This document shows positions 48,695-60,621 of a stretch of 64,000 bases of DNA, one piece after another. The stretch is from Hypomyces perniciosus. Its lineage: Eukaryota > Ascomycota > Sordariomycetes > Hypocreales > Hypocreaceae. The notes beneath the pieces were generated by a model that saw only the letters and a program-made list of their open reading frames with translations, was not told where the DNA came from and made no database searches. Location of the stretch: positions 2,418,001-2,482,000 of the forward strand of contig SPDT01000005.1 in the NCBI GenBank assembly GCA_008477525.1, written 5' to 3'. Position numbers and translations under genes: made by a program. How positions within the stretch are numbered: the stretch's first letter is position 1; every line of letters begins with the position of its first letter.

Positions 48695-49282
48695 ATGAAG
48701 TCCTTCAACCTCGCCCTGCTCTTCGCAGCCGTTGTTTCAGCCGCACCCGTTGACGATGTTCATCTGGGAGAATTCGACGCCCCGTCTTTGCCCGCAGGTC
48801 TCCCAGTCGTCCAGTACAACGGCCCTACGTACAAGATGAAGCGCGAGGACTGGATCGCCCGAGCAGAGGCCCACGCCAACAACCAGTCCTGGTCTGTGCC
48901 GGCGGACATGCCCCAAATCACCCTCGAGCCTGGCCAGATTCTCGATCTCGGCATCGTGGCCAACGCCTCTATCAGCAAGCGCGATGGCGACCACGTGGCC
49001 GAAGCTTACAATCAAGCCAACTGCGGAGGTAATATGATCAGCAGGGTCCTCAACTTCGGCTGCGGTGTCGCTTGCATAAACGTTCTTGACGTCGCTCATA
49101 GCGGCCTCGTCAGCCAGCAGAGGAGTAAGGGCAACTACCCGACTATGGATGTCTGGGATGGTTACGGGTGCGAGGGCAACAGAGCCCAGCACTTTGGTGT
49201 GAAGGGAACGAGTTCTTGCACGAATTCGAATAACCCAAATGGATTCAGGTCATTCGTTGCTTGGTATGGCTGCCACCACTGA
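48695..49282 (+). CDS. Cys-rich secreted protein with propeptide
   Basis: A single exon of 195 codons. Residues 1-17 form a signal peptide (MKSFNLALLFAAVVSAA). A propeptide-like region of about 80 residues follows, ending at SKRDGD, where KR is a likely Kex2 cleavage site. The remaining ~100 residues hold six cysteines (NCGG, FGCGVAC, GYGC, SSC, YGC), enough for three disulfides, and are rich in Gly, Asn and Ser. A TATA box lies 85 bp upstream. These traits are common among fungal effectors and other small secreted proteins, but I do not recognise the family and assign no activity. The gene stands alone, with about 3.7 kb of gene-poor DNA upstream. The ATG has a strong context (CACCATGA). Confidence 0.85.
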   Translation: MKSFNLALLFAAVVSAAPVDDVHLGEFDAPSLPAGLPVVQYNGPTYKMKREDWIARAEAHANNQSWSVPADMPQITLEPGQILDLGIVANASISKRDGDHVAEAYNQANCGGNMISRVLNFGCGVACINVLDVAHSGLVSQQRSKGNYPTMDVWDGYGCEGNRAQHFGVKGTSSCTNSNNPNGFRSFVAWYGCHH

Positions 49283-50143
49283 GTCTCTTGAGTCTCTAGT
49301 GGTTTTGGTGGTGTAAGATTCCTGTAAGTATTCACGCCATTTCGAATCAGTACAACATTAACAGGACATCCTTTAATAGGGAAGCTCCGCTTAATGCACC
49401 AACAGGCTGACTTGATTAAACCATTTTGGCGGTAAAGGGCTCTTGCAGAACCATCACCTTCTCTCGCTGTATATAATCTTCTACTCTGTAGCCTACATAA
49501 GTCTGAATTATTAAACGCTTCAAAACACACACCTGCACCAAAAAGCTCATGTATACTTCGTACGAAGTATCGGCAATATCCGTCGTAGCTCGCTTAGGAA
49601 TGCGGGGAACCATGTGAGCAATCATCAACGCCGTCATGGGACAGTGTAAGGCCTGACTCTGGGCCAATAGCGGCGCCCCAATTGCAAAGGGAGTTTTGGG
49701 GGCCCGAGGCTGCAATCCGCATAATATAATATAAGCCCTACGCCCCCTCATTCCTCGACAGCGGCTATGTTCATCCATGTTTCGTGTCTGGTCTCTGACT
49801 ACGGAATCCTCGGCAAACACCATGGCACTCTCGGAGATGACGATCGGTTGGTGCATGGGGAAAAAAAGAAAAAAGGCTGTCTATTGCCATTGCCTGCTTT
49901 TAAGTACAAGAGATTGGTTGAGGTATAGAGCAAAAGGGAAGTGATGCGAGGAATGACGCGGCAAAGCTCTTCGACTTCGCAATCAATCCGTCGTCTAAAT
50001 CCTTCCACATGCTCTCCAGCAAACAACCACACCCCGCGCGAGGTGTACAGGTCTAAATCCGTCTAATCTACATCTCACTCTATATTAACATGTCTAGCTT
50101 CTTCTTTATCGACTGCCGCATCAACCAAGCTGAGTGAGACAGC
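49283..50143. other. Intergenic, between two convergent genes
   Basis: About 860 bp between the secreted-protein gene and the cytochrome c peroxidase gene. It contains a perfect 18-bp palindrome at 49553-49570. No gene seen. Confidence 0.55.
49553..49570. repeat. Perfect 18-bp palindrome
   Basis: ATACTTCGTACGAAGTAT equals its own reverse complement; it belongs to the scattered TACTTCGTA/TACGAAGTA family. Confidence 0.9.
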
Positions 50144-51305
50144 TTATTTGGACTCATCCCAAGTGGGCTTCAAGTTGAATCGGCTGTTCTCGCTGCCGGC
50201 AGGGAAGGGAACACCGAGCTCAAACAGCTTGACAATGACGGCGGAGAAATCCTTGAAGAAGACATCATTGTCCTTGGCATACTTCTCAGTCCAAGGCTTG
50301 AAGCCCTTGTCAGTGATGAGGGCGATGTCGGTGGGAAGCATCATGAGGGACTTGGTGGTCTTGTCCTCATACTGCTTGGGGCCATCCCACTTCTTCACCT
50401 GCCACTTCTCCTCGATGAGAAGGCGGTAGAAGTCGTTGGTCAGGACAGTGGGAGAGAAGGTCCAAGGGCCCGAGTAGCCAGATCGGGTGGTGTGGCATCG
50501 ACCGAGGGCGTGAGCACCGCACAGAGCGACAATCTCCTGGTCGTTGAAGCCCATGCGGTAGAAGATGTCCCGCATGTGCTTGCCACCCTGGCTAGCGTCG
50601 GGCAGACGGCCGTCAGGGGTGCAAGCAGCAGCCTCACCGTCAAGTCGACCAGGTCGGTAGGGGATGATGGGACCCTGCATCTCCTGGAAGGCACAGACAC
50701 CACCAAGGATCCAAAGATCGGAGTAGGTGATCCAGGGGAACTTGGCTGCGGTAGGTTGTCAGCATCGGAACCAACGGAAAGACAATGACAGGACTGCGGC
50801 TCTCGCAGCAGTAATTAGACGACTTACCCTTGACAGGCTCGAGGAAGTCCCGAGCAGCAATTAGACCAGCGTTGGCACCGTGGGCGCTCTCGGGAGCAAA
50901 GCGCATGGTGGCGCCATTGCTGCCACCAGTGCCAGTCTCCTTGTCGTAGGTTCCGCTGGCGTGCCAGGCGAGACGGACCAGGACAGGACCGAAGCTGCCA
51001 TCATCATAGTCCTCCTTCTCCTCAAGGCGGGAGGCAATCTCGTTGTACACCTTCTGGTAATCCGCCTGGGCGGGGACGAAGTTCTTGGAGGTAGACGAGC
51101 CGCTGGTGAAGTACCAGAGGCCGAGACCACCGGCAGCGGCGGCAGCTCCGAGGTACAAGAAGGACGACGACGACTTCTTCTCGGCCTCCGAGGAGTAAAA
51201 GCGACGGCCCTGCTGGCGGAAGGCCTGTCGGGGAGCGGCGAGAAAAGCGCTGCGGGTGGTGGTGCGCGTGGCCACGCGGGCGAAGTGACGAGTAGTAGAG
51301 GCCAT
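50144..51305 (-). CDS. ccp1: Cytochrome c peroxidase, mitochondrial
   Basis: Two exons, 51305-50828 and 50745-50144, phase 1 over an 82-nt intron, give 359 residues, close to yeast Ccp1. Residues 1-45 are an Arg/Ser/Ala-rich mitochondrial presequence. A hydrophobic segment follows at about 49-66 ([18 protein letters not shown]), as expected for the bipartite signal that sorts this enzyme to the intermembrane space. The distal haem pocket is [11 protein letters not shown] (Arg111, Trp114, His115). The proximal haem ligand is the last His of [12 protein letters not shown] (about residue 244), and the nearby SGPW Trp (about 254) corresponds to the radical-forming Trp of Ccp1. The enzyme reduces hydrogen peroxide with electrons from cytochrome c. 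Confidence 0.95.
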
Positions 51306-52794
51306 CTGGATGTGGTGATTCCAAGAGTCAGAAAACCAATATCACGGACGAGCACGACAAGTCGATATAGGATATATCGATGACAATTTGTGGTTTCTTG
51401 CACCAGCAGATGACTGCAGGGAGGAGATTGCTCACCTTTGGACGTGGATGAAGAGATGTGACGACGGTGTGAAGGTGTGAAGACGTGAAGGCGTAAAGGA
51501 GAGTGTTTGGGACAAACAAGGAGAGCGGATGGAAGAGTGAAGAAGGAGGAAAGAAGAAGGGGCCTTTCACGAGGACCCGGCCTTCCCACGGACGAGAGAA
51601 TTGGTGAACGATGAAATTGGAGGCAGCTGATTGGTCTGATAACTGTCAGGACCCTCACTGGCGGGGACGGCCCACGTTTTGCGAAAAGGAATGGAATCGA
51701 TATGGATAACGATTGTTAAAGTACGGAGTACGGGGTATGTACTCGTACTCGTACTAGTATTAGTATTAATAACAGGTTTGTTCATCCTTTTTTTCTTTTT
51801 CTTTCTTTTTTTCTCTTTTGCCGCAGTAAACCATTGAATCAACTATAAGTGGCACGCTAATAATACCACGGATAGCCATGTAATTCTACGAGTACTCGTA
51901 TGTGCTCCATCGGCACATTCGCGCACATCGTTCAATACTACTACTACTCCTCCTAGTACTACATAAGTGCCGCTCGCTCTCAACATCCATTTTCAGCCAA
52001 AACTACCACTCGCTCTCAATAGCCCCTTTCAGTCAATAGCGCTTCACTACCTGCTTGACCAGCAACGGCCAATCAGCTGCTATAGAATTCGCCGTACTAT
52101 TACGTATCACTTAAATCATGCCATGTCGGGAGACGGGGATCCGGATCCGCAGAGAGACGTTGCCGTAAGCACTTTAGCACTGCACCTTTTTTTTTTCCCT
52201 TTCTTCAGAGGGCGTCATCCCGCCATTCCGTGACGTTTGCCGATCGGAACGCCGAGGGGCTCTTCCCGAGGTCGGTCTCTGTTCAACGTCAACGGCATGG
52301 CGGGGGCTGATTAAGCCTGACAATTCATTCTTATCTTCCCTTTGATGCGATTGCTTCTCTCTTGGGACATGCATGTCCCATCCTGCCCCACGACATACGT
52401 AGGTGGCTTATCAAGAATCGTGATCGAGTCTGCCCATTCAACTACGGTTTCATTCCCGTACCTAATAATCACAACTGCAGAGAAACGCAAATATTGCCTT
52501 TAGTCCATTGAAATCAACCTGAGTCTATGCATCAGAATCACCTCCCAAACGCGAGTTGACCGTCCCGCGCCTCATTTGATCGCCAGCAAAAATACATTAC
52601 ACACCCCGCCCTTCAAAGTCAACATCCAACCAAGTCTTCCCCGACTCGTGCAGTGCTGCCCCCTTGTCCAGCGGATATAGTACAAAAATTGCTCACTAAC
52701 TGCGTTACGCGTTGCGTGTTGCCGTTTTCCACGCCTAAAATCTTCGAGTCCTACCCAGTCGCCTCTGGCGTTTGGCCAAATTCGTCTGTCCCGC
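51306..52794. other. Intergenic: CCP promoter and Prp39 3' flank
   Basis: About 1.5 kb. It contains TACGGAGTACGGGGTA near 51721, a T/C-rich tract near 51788-51820 and a T run near 52188. No gene is supported. Confidence 0.55.
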
Positions 52795-55172
52795 CTAGTT
52801 GAAGTCCGCAGGTCCTTGCGCCTCAGCAACTGGCTCGGGGTGAGCCTCGTAAAAACTCAGGTATCTGACTTCAGCTTTGCGCTTGCTACTCTCATCAAGC
52901 TCGCCGAGGGCTGCTCCATTCTCCTTGATGCCGCTTGCGCCCTTGGAAGCCGTCGATACAGAGGGAGGGCTATAGTCAAAAAGTTAGCTCACATTTCCTC
53001 CATCACGGTAACGTCTCTCTCATGACTCACCCAAACATTTGCCCATCAATGAGCAAAAACTCCTTCATGGCGTCCTTGCCGCCACGCTGCACCAGGTGGT
53101 TCATGTACACCTGTGCCAACTCTCGCTTCACAGCTGCCGACAGTCGGCTTCTGCTCCGGAACTCGTCAAAAACGTGCTTGACACGCTCTGCTTGCTCCGC
53201 CTCAGCTTCAGCGCTAGCTGTCGCCTGCTCCAGTTCGAATTGGAACCATTTATCCCAGAACACGCGGCTGTCGGCATACCACTGCACATTCTTGAGGAAA
53301 ACCGCGCGGGCGTTATCCGCAGAACTGTTGCCCTTCCAGAGCAGGAAGGCCCACTCGGCCACAAGCGCAGCCTTGGTGTAAAGATCAACCGTTGGCGCGT
53401 CAATCTGATCCTTGAGGACTTGAATGGCAGCCTCGGCACCGTTCTGACGACGCTGCAGATTCGCCCACGAAATGATCACCTCGATGCAATCGGGAAGTCT
53501 GAGCAGAATCGCCTCATGGATGTCGGTTGCGACATCGACCCGACCACAACTTTCTTCAAAGTATGCCCACTGCATACGGATGCCCGGGCGGCTGATGGGA
53601 ACAAACAATGTCGACGCTCGGATGTAGATGTTCCGGACCTCCTCCTCCTTTCCGGGCTGCGCAGCCATCCAACGAGCATAGCGAAACCAGAACTCGTCGT
53701 AAAAGGCACAGGTAACCAGGCACCGTTCGTACAGAGCTACGATTCGGTTAAAATCACCTTCGGCTTCCTCGAAATCCAAATACTTCCGCCAATTGGCAAG
53801 TTGAGGGTTCTCCAGCTCAGTGACGTGGAAATACGGTCTTTTGTTCTCAGACTCATATGTCCAGCGTTTAGAGACTTCATTCTGAGTCTGTGTAAAGACC
53901 TCATAGTACATGGCGTCAATTTTGGCACGGACGTCCCGCTCGATTTCAAGCTCCGGCTTCTGCGCACTTCCGTAGGCAGCCGATTCGGCCGCAACCTCGG
54001 CTTGAAATCGAGACAGGGCATCAGCCGGCACGACCTCTGTTAGAGGTCGAGTATGGGATAGGGTTCTGAACCGATCGTAATAGCGCGCATACTGATGCAT
54101 AGGAATGCGGATGATGCGAGCGTGAATCGAAAAGATGCGATCATGGGCCTCTTGACGCTCCTCGTACTCAATGTACTTGTCCCAAAAGGGGTGAGCCAGG
54201 AAATCCAATCCAACCAAGGTGGTACCGCGTTCAAAGAGTCTAGGTGGTTAGGGTCAGAAAAAGCTCAGCAGACTAGGAGTAGGTGAAGGTAGACAAGAGA
54301 GGATCAGTACACAAGGGATTGGCCATGGGAGTAGAGTATGTAACAAAACCGAGGTAAGCTCGTTAGAGGAACAAACGGCATGACGACGTGTGGCTATGAA
54401 CGATCAGGCATGGCAACAACAGAGCCTGGCAGAGAGCGTAAGAGAGCATCTCGGAATGGAAGGGACACTGCAGACCTGCAGACAGGCATATCTCACCACC
54501 AGGTACAGTTGATAGTGAGCTATGGAGCTCTCGCGAGGACAGGCAGCCGAAATCATAGTGACCGGGTGCGATACTGCATCGATAGATTCGTTATGGGGAA
54601 GGAAAGCATCCATTTATACTTACTCTCTGACAAGTTGTGGATCATGGGTTGTCTCCATCTTGAAGGAGCAGTAATCCGTCCACAGATCGACAGAATTAGT
54701 TATGCTGGCGCAGCCTCGTTCGTATACCTGCCATGTTTGGTGAGCGTTGACCACAAATGAACGAATCCACCGATAAGCGCGTACCATCTCTGCTGACTCA
54801 GGGCCAGCGATGTTGAACTCGAGGTCGGCATACTTCTTCCAGTAGCCAAAGAACAGCGGGAACTTGAGGAGCAATCGATCGTAGGCGTCGCGGATTGTCG
54901 CAAGCGCTTGTGGGCTTGAGTTGCGATTCAAGCCGCCATCGAGGCTCTCGCAGGCTTTGATCAGGTTCTCCCAGCTTTCGAAGTTGTCTGGATTCGCTTC
55001 CTGTGCCCGGAGAATTGGTTAGAAAACGGGCCAATAGCACTGGAAGCCGCAAGCAGCTGGCGCGGGTAGCTAGGTGCCAGAGCGCAGTGGGCGGACGTAC
55101 CGTTTCAGCATTGTATTTGCGGACCGACGCGTACTCCTCGTCGGAGCCGCCGAAAGTGCTGAAGTCGCTCAT
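52795..55172 (-). CDS. prp39: Pre-mRNA splicing factor Prp39 (U1 snRNP, HAT repeats)
   Basis: Four exons, 55172-55101, 55000-54624, 54239-53031 and 52969-52795, with introns of 100, 384 and 61 nt and matching phases, give about 610 residues. The sequence is built of HAT (half-a-TPR) helical repeats with the usual Trp/Tyr pattern: NFESWENLIKACE, LFFGYWKKYADLE, HPFWDKYIEYEE, DEFWFRYARWM and SRVFWDKWFQFELEQ. The last exon is Lys/Glu-rich (SKRKAEVRYLSFYE). Yeast Prp39 and its partner Prp42 are U1 snRNP proteins needed for 5' splice-site recognition. The second intron, at 384 nt, is far longer than any other resolved here. It is flanked by clear coding sequence on both sides (QLVRE and LFERGTTLVGLDF), so the join itself is secure. 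Confidence 0.93.
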
Positions 55173-56527
55173 GGAAAGGGATCTTTACGGCGCAACCGTG
55201 ATCAGGAAGATGCAAGGAAGCGACAGCAGTGCGAGAGATTACTGTGCAGCAGGTGAAGATTGGAAAGGTGGAGGAGCAATGTTCGCGAAAGAGGTAGGGG
55301 GCTTGGCCGGTTGGCAGGTGGCTTGAAATGGAAGAAGTTGAAACGCGGTACTTGCAGATGAAGTAGCGAGGCTGCTTAGCTTCTGTCAACAAGCGGCATA
55401 ATTCCGCTTGATCAGAACGTGAAAACTACTTTATCATCAAGTACCCGAAAATATTCAATAACTAAGCTCATATGAGGCTATCGGGGCAGCACCGATGCAT
55501 GCAAACAGCATGCGTACTGACTAAGCAAAATGAGAAAGTATTTCTTGGCAGCAAAGCTGGACAAAAGTTTGAATCTTTCACATACATAGGCTCGTGATGA
55601 TTCACCAAAAACATATGATAGGAAGAGACTGAACGCTCTCCTTATAGGAGAGCATGATCTCAATGCATAATCTGAAGCCTCATATTTTCTAGAAATTTTG
55701 TTTCTTCTCAATCGACAGCAGAGTAGTTTTCCCTGGACTTTCTTACCACGCACGATCTTGACAAGACGGACCAATTTTTTTTTCTCAGAGTCGTCTCTAC
55801 TAGTATTACCTCGTAGCTCAAGGCCAACAGTCAATGGGCAGCGATAAAATTTGCTCAAAGCACCTTGTCGGCGACTGTGTTGATGTGGCTTGGCATTTTT
55901 AAGCACCATTAATCTTGTATTCCGTGTATATCAATCAAATCAGTATGGAGGAAGAAAATGTCTACTCTCCATGATTTGCCTAGAATATTTTCTGCACCTT
56001 CCTTTGACGTACGTATTTGGCGGACCGAGCAAAGCAATTCCGATTCCTGCGCAAACAGGTTGCCTCGGCTCGGGCACAGACGTAACACAATAATTCCCCA
56101 TTCCTTCCAATGGTTCTCACTCCTCCCATTCTTCGCGGTTTCTGTTATGTGTCATTTTCTCTGTCAATTTGTGAGGCCATGAGCGTTGAGGCTAGATCCA
56201 AAGGCTGAGGCGTCCTACGGACCAGCGCGCTCCGTCAGCACTGAACAGTGAGCCACTGCCAACTCGCCCAAAAGTAAGCTCCAACTTATTAATACTGCCG
56301 ACGTCATTGTCAGGGCAGAAGCGACACCAACAAACCACCCTTTGTCTTCGAACGCAGCCGCTTTGGACGCCAAACCAACGTGATCTGATGACGAGGCTTT
56401 AAATCGCCCCAATCAATTGCAATTCGATCGACGCCGAGAACCATGGACGAGGATCGCCCGTAATCCGCCGACCTCAGCTCCCTCGTCTTCCAATCGCTGA
56501 ACTCTCTGCAACCCCAAAGCAGTTATC
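55173..56527. other. Divergent promoter region
   Basis: About 1.35 kb between the Prp39 start (leftward) and the phosphoinositide phosphatase start (rightward). A minus-strand open frame at 55478-55909 lacks convincing protein character. No gene is supported. Confidence 0.55.
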
Positions 56528-59500
56528 ATGGACAGTCCGTCCGGCCAGTGGAGTGCGCAAGCTCCCGCGCCTGAGAAATCGAGCGAGCTCTATATACGCG
56601 ACTATCCGCATCGATCGATTGCTATAGTGTCCTCCTCCCACGCCCTGATCCTGCGATATAGTTCGTCGGCGAACGAGGCATTCGACAGCGGCTCTCCCGT
56701 TTCGCTACCCCCCGCGAAGCCACGTGGATCAGGATCCGAGTCGTCGTCTGCGAAATGCATGGTGGAATTTTCTCCTATATCTAAGAAATTGCTCAAAGAC
56801 TACCGTCCATTGACGTCGCGACCGGTGTATGGCACTCTGGGTCTGATTGCCATCAATGGCGAGGTCTTCTTGTCTGTCATCACCCAAGCCGTCAAGGCTG
56901 CAACCATCCGGCCGGGCGAAACTGTGGAACGGATTGTCAGTGTGGATTTCTACTGCCTGAGTAGTGCAGATTACGACGATGTTGTGCCATTGGACTCGCT
57001 GGATACAGAGTACTCGGAGGCTTATGGCTCTAATTCCTCACCTTATGGCCAGGGACTGAGCCGGAGAGAAGTGGCTGTTGAACACCCGTGCCATGATCTG
57101 CGAAGGCTGCTTAGCAACGGGTCCTTCTATTACAGTACAGACTTTGATGTTACCAACAGAGTACAGGACCGGTAGGATCCGAACCATCCCCGAGTTCTTG
57201 ACGAGTGTTGCTAATATTCTTTTGAAGACCAATAAATTCCAATTCCTTCGAAATAGACAACTTTGACGACACATACTTATGGAACTCGTTCATGATCAGT
57301 CCCCTTGTCCAATTCCGCTCCCGCCTCATGCCTCAGGAACGCGAAGCACTAGATGCATCGCGCATTCTGACCTCTGCAATACGTGGTTTTTGCAAGACGA
57401 TGACCATTCCGCAGAGCTCTTCTCCCTTGAAGGCATCCAAGAGCGGCATGCCATCATTCCTAACCCTTATATCGCGACTCTCGTGCCGACGAGCGGGAAC
57501 CCGTTTTAATGCACGTGGCATGGACGATAACGGAAACGTAGCCAACTTTGTTGAAACCGAGACGACATTCTGGAGCCCTACTGGTATCCTCTTCTCTTAT
57601 GCCCAGATAAGAGGATCAGTACCAGTCTTTTGGGAGCAGGCTGCGGACCTTATCCCTGGACGCCAGAAAATCACGATAACCAGGTCGCCAGACGCAACGC
57701 AGCCAACATTCAACAAGCATTTCGAGGATCTTGAACAGGCATATGGGGCCGTCCATGTCATCAATCTTCTCAGCGAATCCAAGCCAGGCGAAGTAGAACT
57801 TGGCACGATGTATCGAAACTGTATCATACACTGTCCGTTAAGTCGGCCCGCCCAGGATGGGTCGGACGATCATGTTTTGCTGCGAGAGACACATTACGAC
57901 TTCCATGCTGAGACCAAGGGCCCAGCAGGATACGAGTCTGCTCGTGAGATTCGCCGATACATAGAGCATTCGTCTGATGGCTTCGCATACTACCTCGCTG
58001 AAGCTAGCAACGACGCTTATGAGAAGGCTGATGATCGCATGGCCGTGTTGCTTCAGCAAGAAGGCGTCTTTCGGACAAACTGCCTGGACTGTCTGGACCG
58101 AACAAACTTGATCCAGACTCTCATTTCACAGATGGCAGTCGAAGCATTCTTGGGCCACCGGGGAGAGTTTGCCGCCTCCGACTTCTGGATGAGGCATTCA
58201 AGCCTGTGGGCAGACAACGGCGATGCTCTCTCCAAGACCTACGCTGGAACCGGGGCCCTGAAGACGTCGTTTACAAGACACGGCAAAATGTCCTTGTCCG
58301 GCGCCATGGCAGATATGCGCAAATCCGTGCAGCGCATCTATCACAATAATTTCGTGGATCCCTCGAGGCAGATTACCATTGATATGCTGCTTGGCCTTCT
58401 CGTTGGGCAATCTCCAGTCTATCTCTTTGACCCCATCAGCGACTTCGTGTCTGTAGAGCTGGGAAGGCGGAGTGATGAGTTCACATCGTTTAAGAATATT
58501 AGCATTTGGGTAGGGACGTTCAACTTGAACGGACGCACTGAGGGTATCGACGAGGACTTGTCTCCATGGCTGTTCCCTCCCTCGTTAGGGTCGGCGCAGC
58601 CAGAGATATTTGTCGTTGCGTTCCAGGAAATAGTCGAGCTGAGTCCGCAACAAATCATGAACAGCGATCCCACCAGAAAGAGGGACTGGGAGAAGGCGGT
58701 TAAGCGCGCCTTGAACCGGAGACAAGCAAGCCTAGGGGGGGAGAAGTACGTGCTGTTGCGAAGCGGACAACTCGTCGGGGCGGCATTATGTATTTTTGTG
58801 AAAACCTCGGCCTTGGACAACATTAAGAATGTTGAGGGCAGCGTCAAGAAGACGGGTATGTCCGGAATGGCAGGGAACAAGGGGGCGGTGGCTATACGAC
58901 TTGATTATGCCAACACGCACATTTGCTTTGTTACCGCACATTTGGCAGCAGGATTTGCCAATTACGATGAGCGGAACAGAGATTATGCGACGATTCACCA
59001 TGGCCTGAGATTCCAGAGGAACAGAGGGATTGAAGACCACGGTATGTTGCTCACCCAGCGTTGACTAGATATGTGTGTGAGTGCTAACTCGGACAGACGC
59101 GATCATTTGGCTGGGTGATTTCAACTACCGCATTGGACTAAGTTCAGAAGCAGTACGAGGATTGTTGAAGAGGCGAGATCTGCAGACTCTATACGAAAAC
59201 GACCAACTGAATCTACAAATGGTAGCCGGCCTTGCCTTTCAGTTTTATTCAGAAGCTCGCATAGGCTTCATGCCTACATACAGATTTGACATTGGGACAG
59301 ACACGTATGATACTTCGTAAGTCGACATGTTCCTAGGGACCGTTGTTTGTGTGTTTGTACTAATGCCATGTCTAGTGAGAAGGCACGAATACCAGCCTGG
59401 ACTGATAGAGTTTTACGAAAGGGAGCCATCCTGCGTCAAACGTCGTATGATTCGGCGGCTTCTTTGATGTTCTCGGATCACCGGCCAGTGTATGCTACAT

Positions 59501-60621
59501 TTGACTGCAGAGTTAGCATCGTCGATGAAGCTCTCAGGGGGTCGATAAGCCATGAGCTGTATGAGCGCAGGAAAGTTGAGGTCGGGGATTCAACAGCACA
59601 CACCGGCGACGGTGACGAGACCGAGGACGAGGATCTAATAGGATATGATGCTATCGAACCGGGGTTGCCGCCGGCGAGTTCGGACCGGCAGAAGTGGTGG
59701 CTCGATAACCGACAGCCTGCTCGCGTCCAAATACCGATACCGAATGGGCGAGACGGCCAGCCAATGGCTTTGAACCCGAATCGTCCATCGAACCCGTTTG
59801 GCCAGAGCGAAGAGCAAGATTGGATATCGGTTCCGCGGTCTTCGCCTGGAGCATCACTCTCCAGTATATCGAGCTCTCCGTACGAGAAGGTTACTTTGCC
59901 GCGAGGCATGATGTCAGCCGGATTCAGTGGAGGACCCAGGAAGTTACCACCGCAATATGACCCGACAACTCTGCCCGCGCAGGTCGGGCGAATGAAGATT
60001 GGCGACGACGAGAGCAGGCGAAGCAGTCAAACAGATGGTTCTGGGGCTCTTCCCCCGCCACTACCTCGACGTCAGACAGCAGGCTTAGATGCAAGCTCAG
60101 GCCCAGGGCTGGGGAGCAAGCCCGCTGGTATAATAGAGCTCGGCAGGTCGCGAACGACAACTTCCCGGCCAACTTCTTCAGCTTCCCAGATGTCACAGTT
60201 ATCACAGCAGCTCAAGGCAGGCAAGCCTGCGCCACCGGTAGCCAAGAAGCCAGCACATCTCACATCAACATCGCCCACGCCGAGTCTGGACCTGGGTAGT
60301 ATTCCCAGCAAAGGCGAATTTAATCCGCCCCTGCCCTCACGTTCATCCACGGTGGTTCTCAAGCCGGAGACCCCTTCTGCCACGCAGCGGCAGTTGCCAG
60401 CAAGGAAACCTGTGGCTCCGCCAAAGCCTTCGCTAAACCTGGCGGAGCCATCCGGAGGAGGGAGAGGTGGAGGGAGAGGAGGAGGAGGAGCGGCTTCTCT
60501 ACCGCGTCGACCAACGCCAGCGACAGCGCGGCAAGGGCCGATGGATTTATTAGATTCGTTGGATGAGAGCGGGGAGGAGGAGATGGGAGGCTGGGAAACG
60601 CTACAACCAAGTGTTCGGTGA
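56528..60621 (+). CDS. Synaptojanin-type phosphoinositide phosphatase (Sac1 + 5-phosphatase)
   Basis: Four exons, 56528-57171, 57228-59041, 59097-59316 and 59376-60621, with introns of 55-59 nt and matching phases, give about 1307 residues. The N-terminal half is a Sac1 domain with the catalytic CX5R motif in NCLDCLDRTN (Cys about 500). The central part is an inositol polyphosphate 5-phosphatase domain: WVGTFNLNGR, VVAFQEIVEL, NKGAVAIRLD, WLGDFNYRIG, PAWTDRVL and SDHRPVYATF, in order. The C-terminal 300 residues are Pro/Ser-rich with PPLPRR- and KPPxPK-like stretches that could bind SH3 domains. Yeast Inp51-53 proteins of this design remove phosphates from PI(4,5)P2 and other phosphoinositides during endocytosis and membrane traffic. 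Which paralogue this is cannot be settled by eye. Confidence 0.95.

Noticed and set aside
53039..54043. 334-codon plus-strand open frame opposite Prp39
   Set aside because: Antisense shadow of the long HAT-repeat exon; no protein character of its own.
55478..55909. 143-codon minus-strand frame between Prp39 and the phosphoinositide phosphatase
   Set aside because: ATG start, but the composition is irregular and highly basic, with no domain or signal; it lies in a divergent promoter region.
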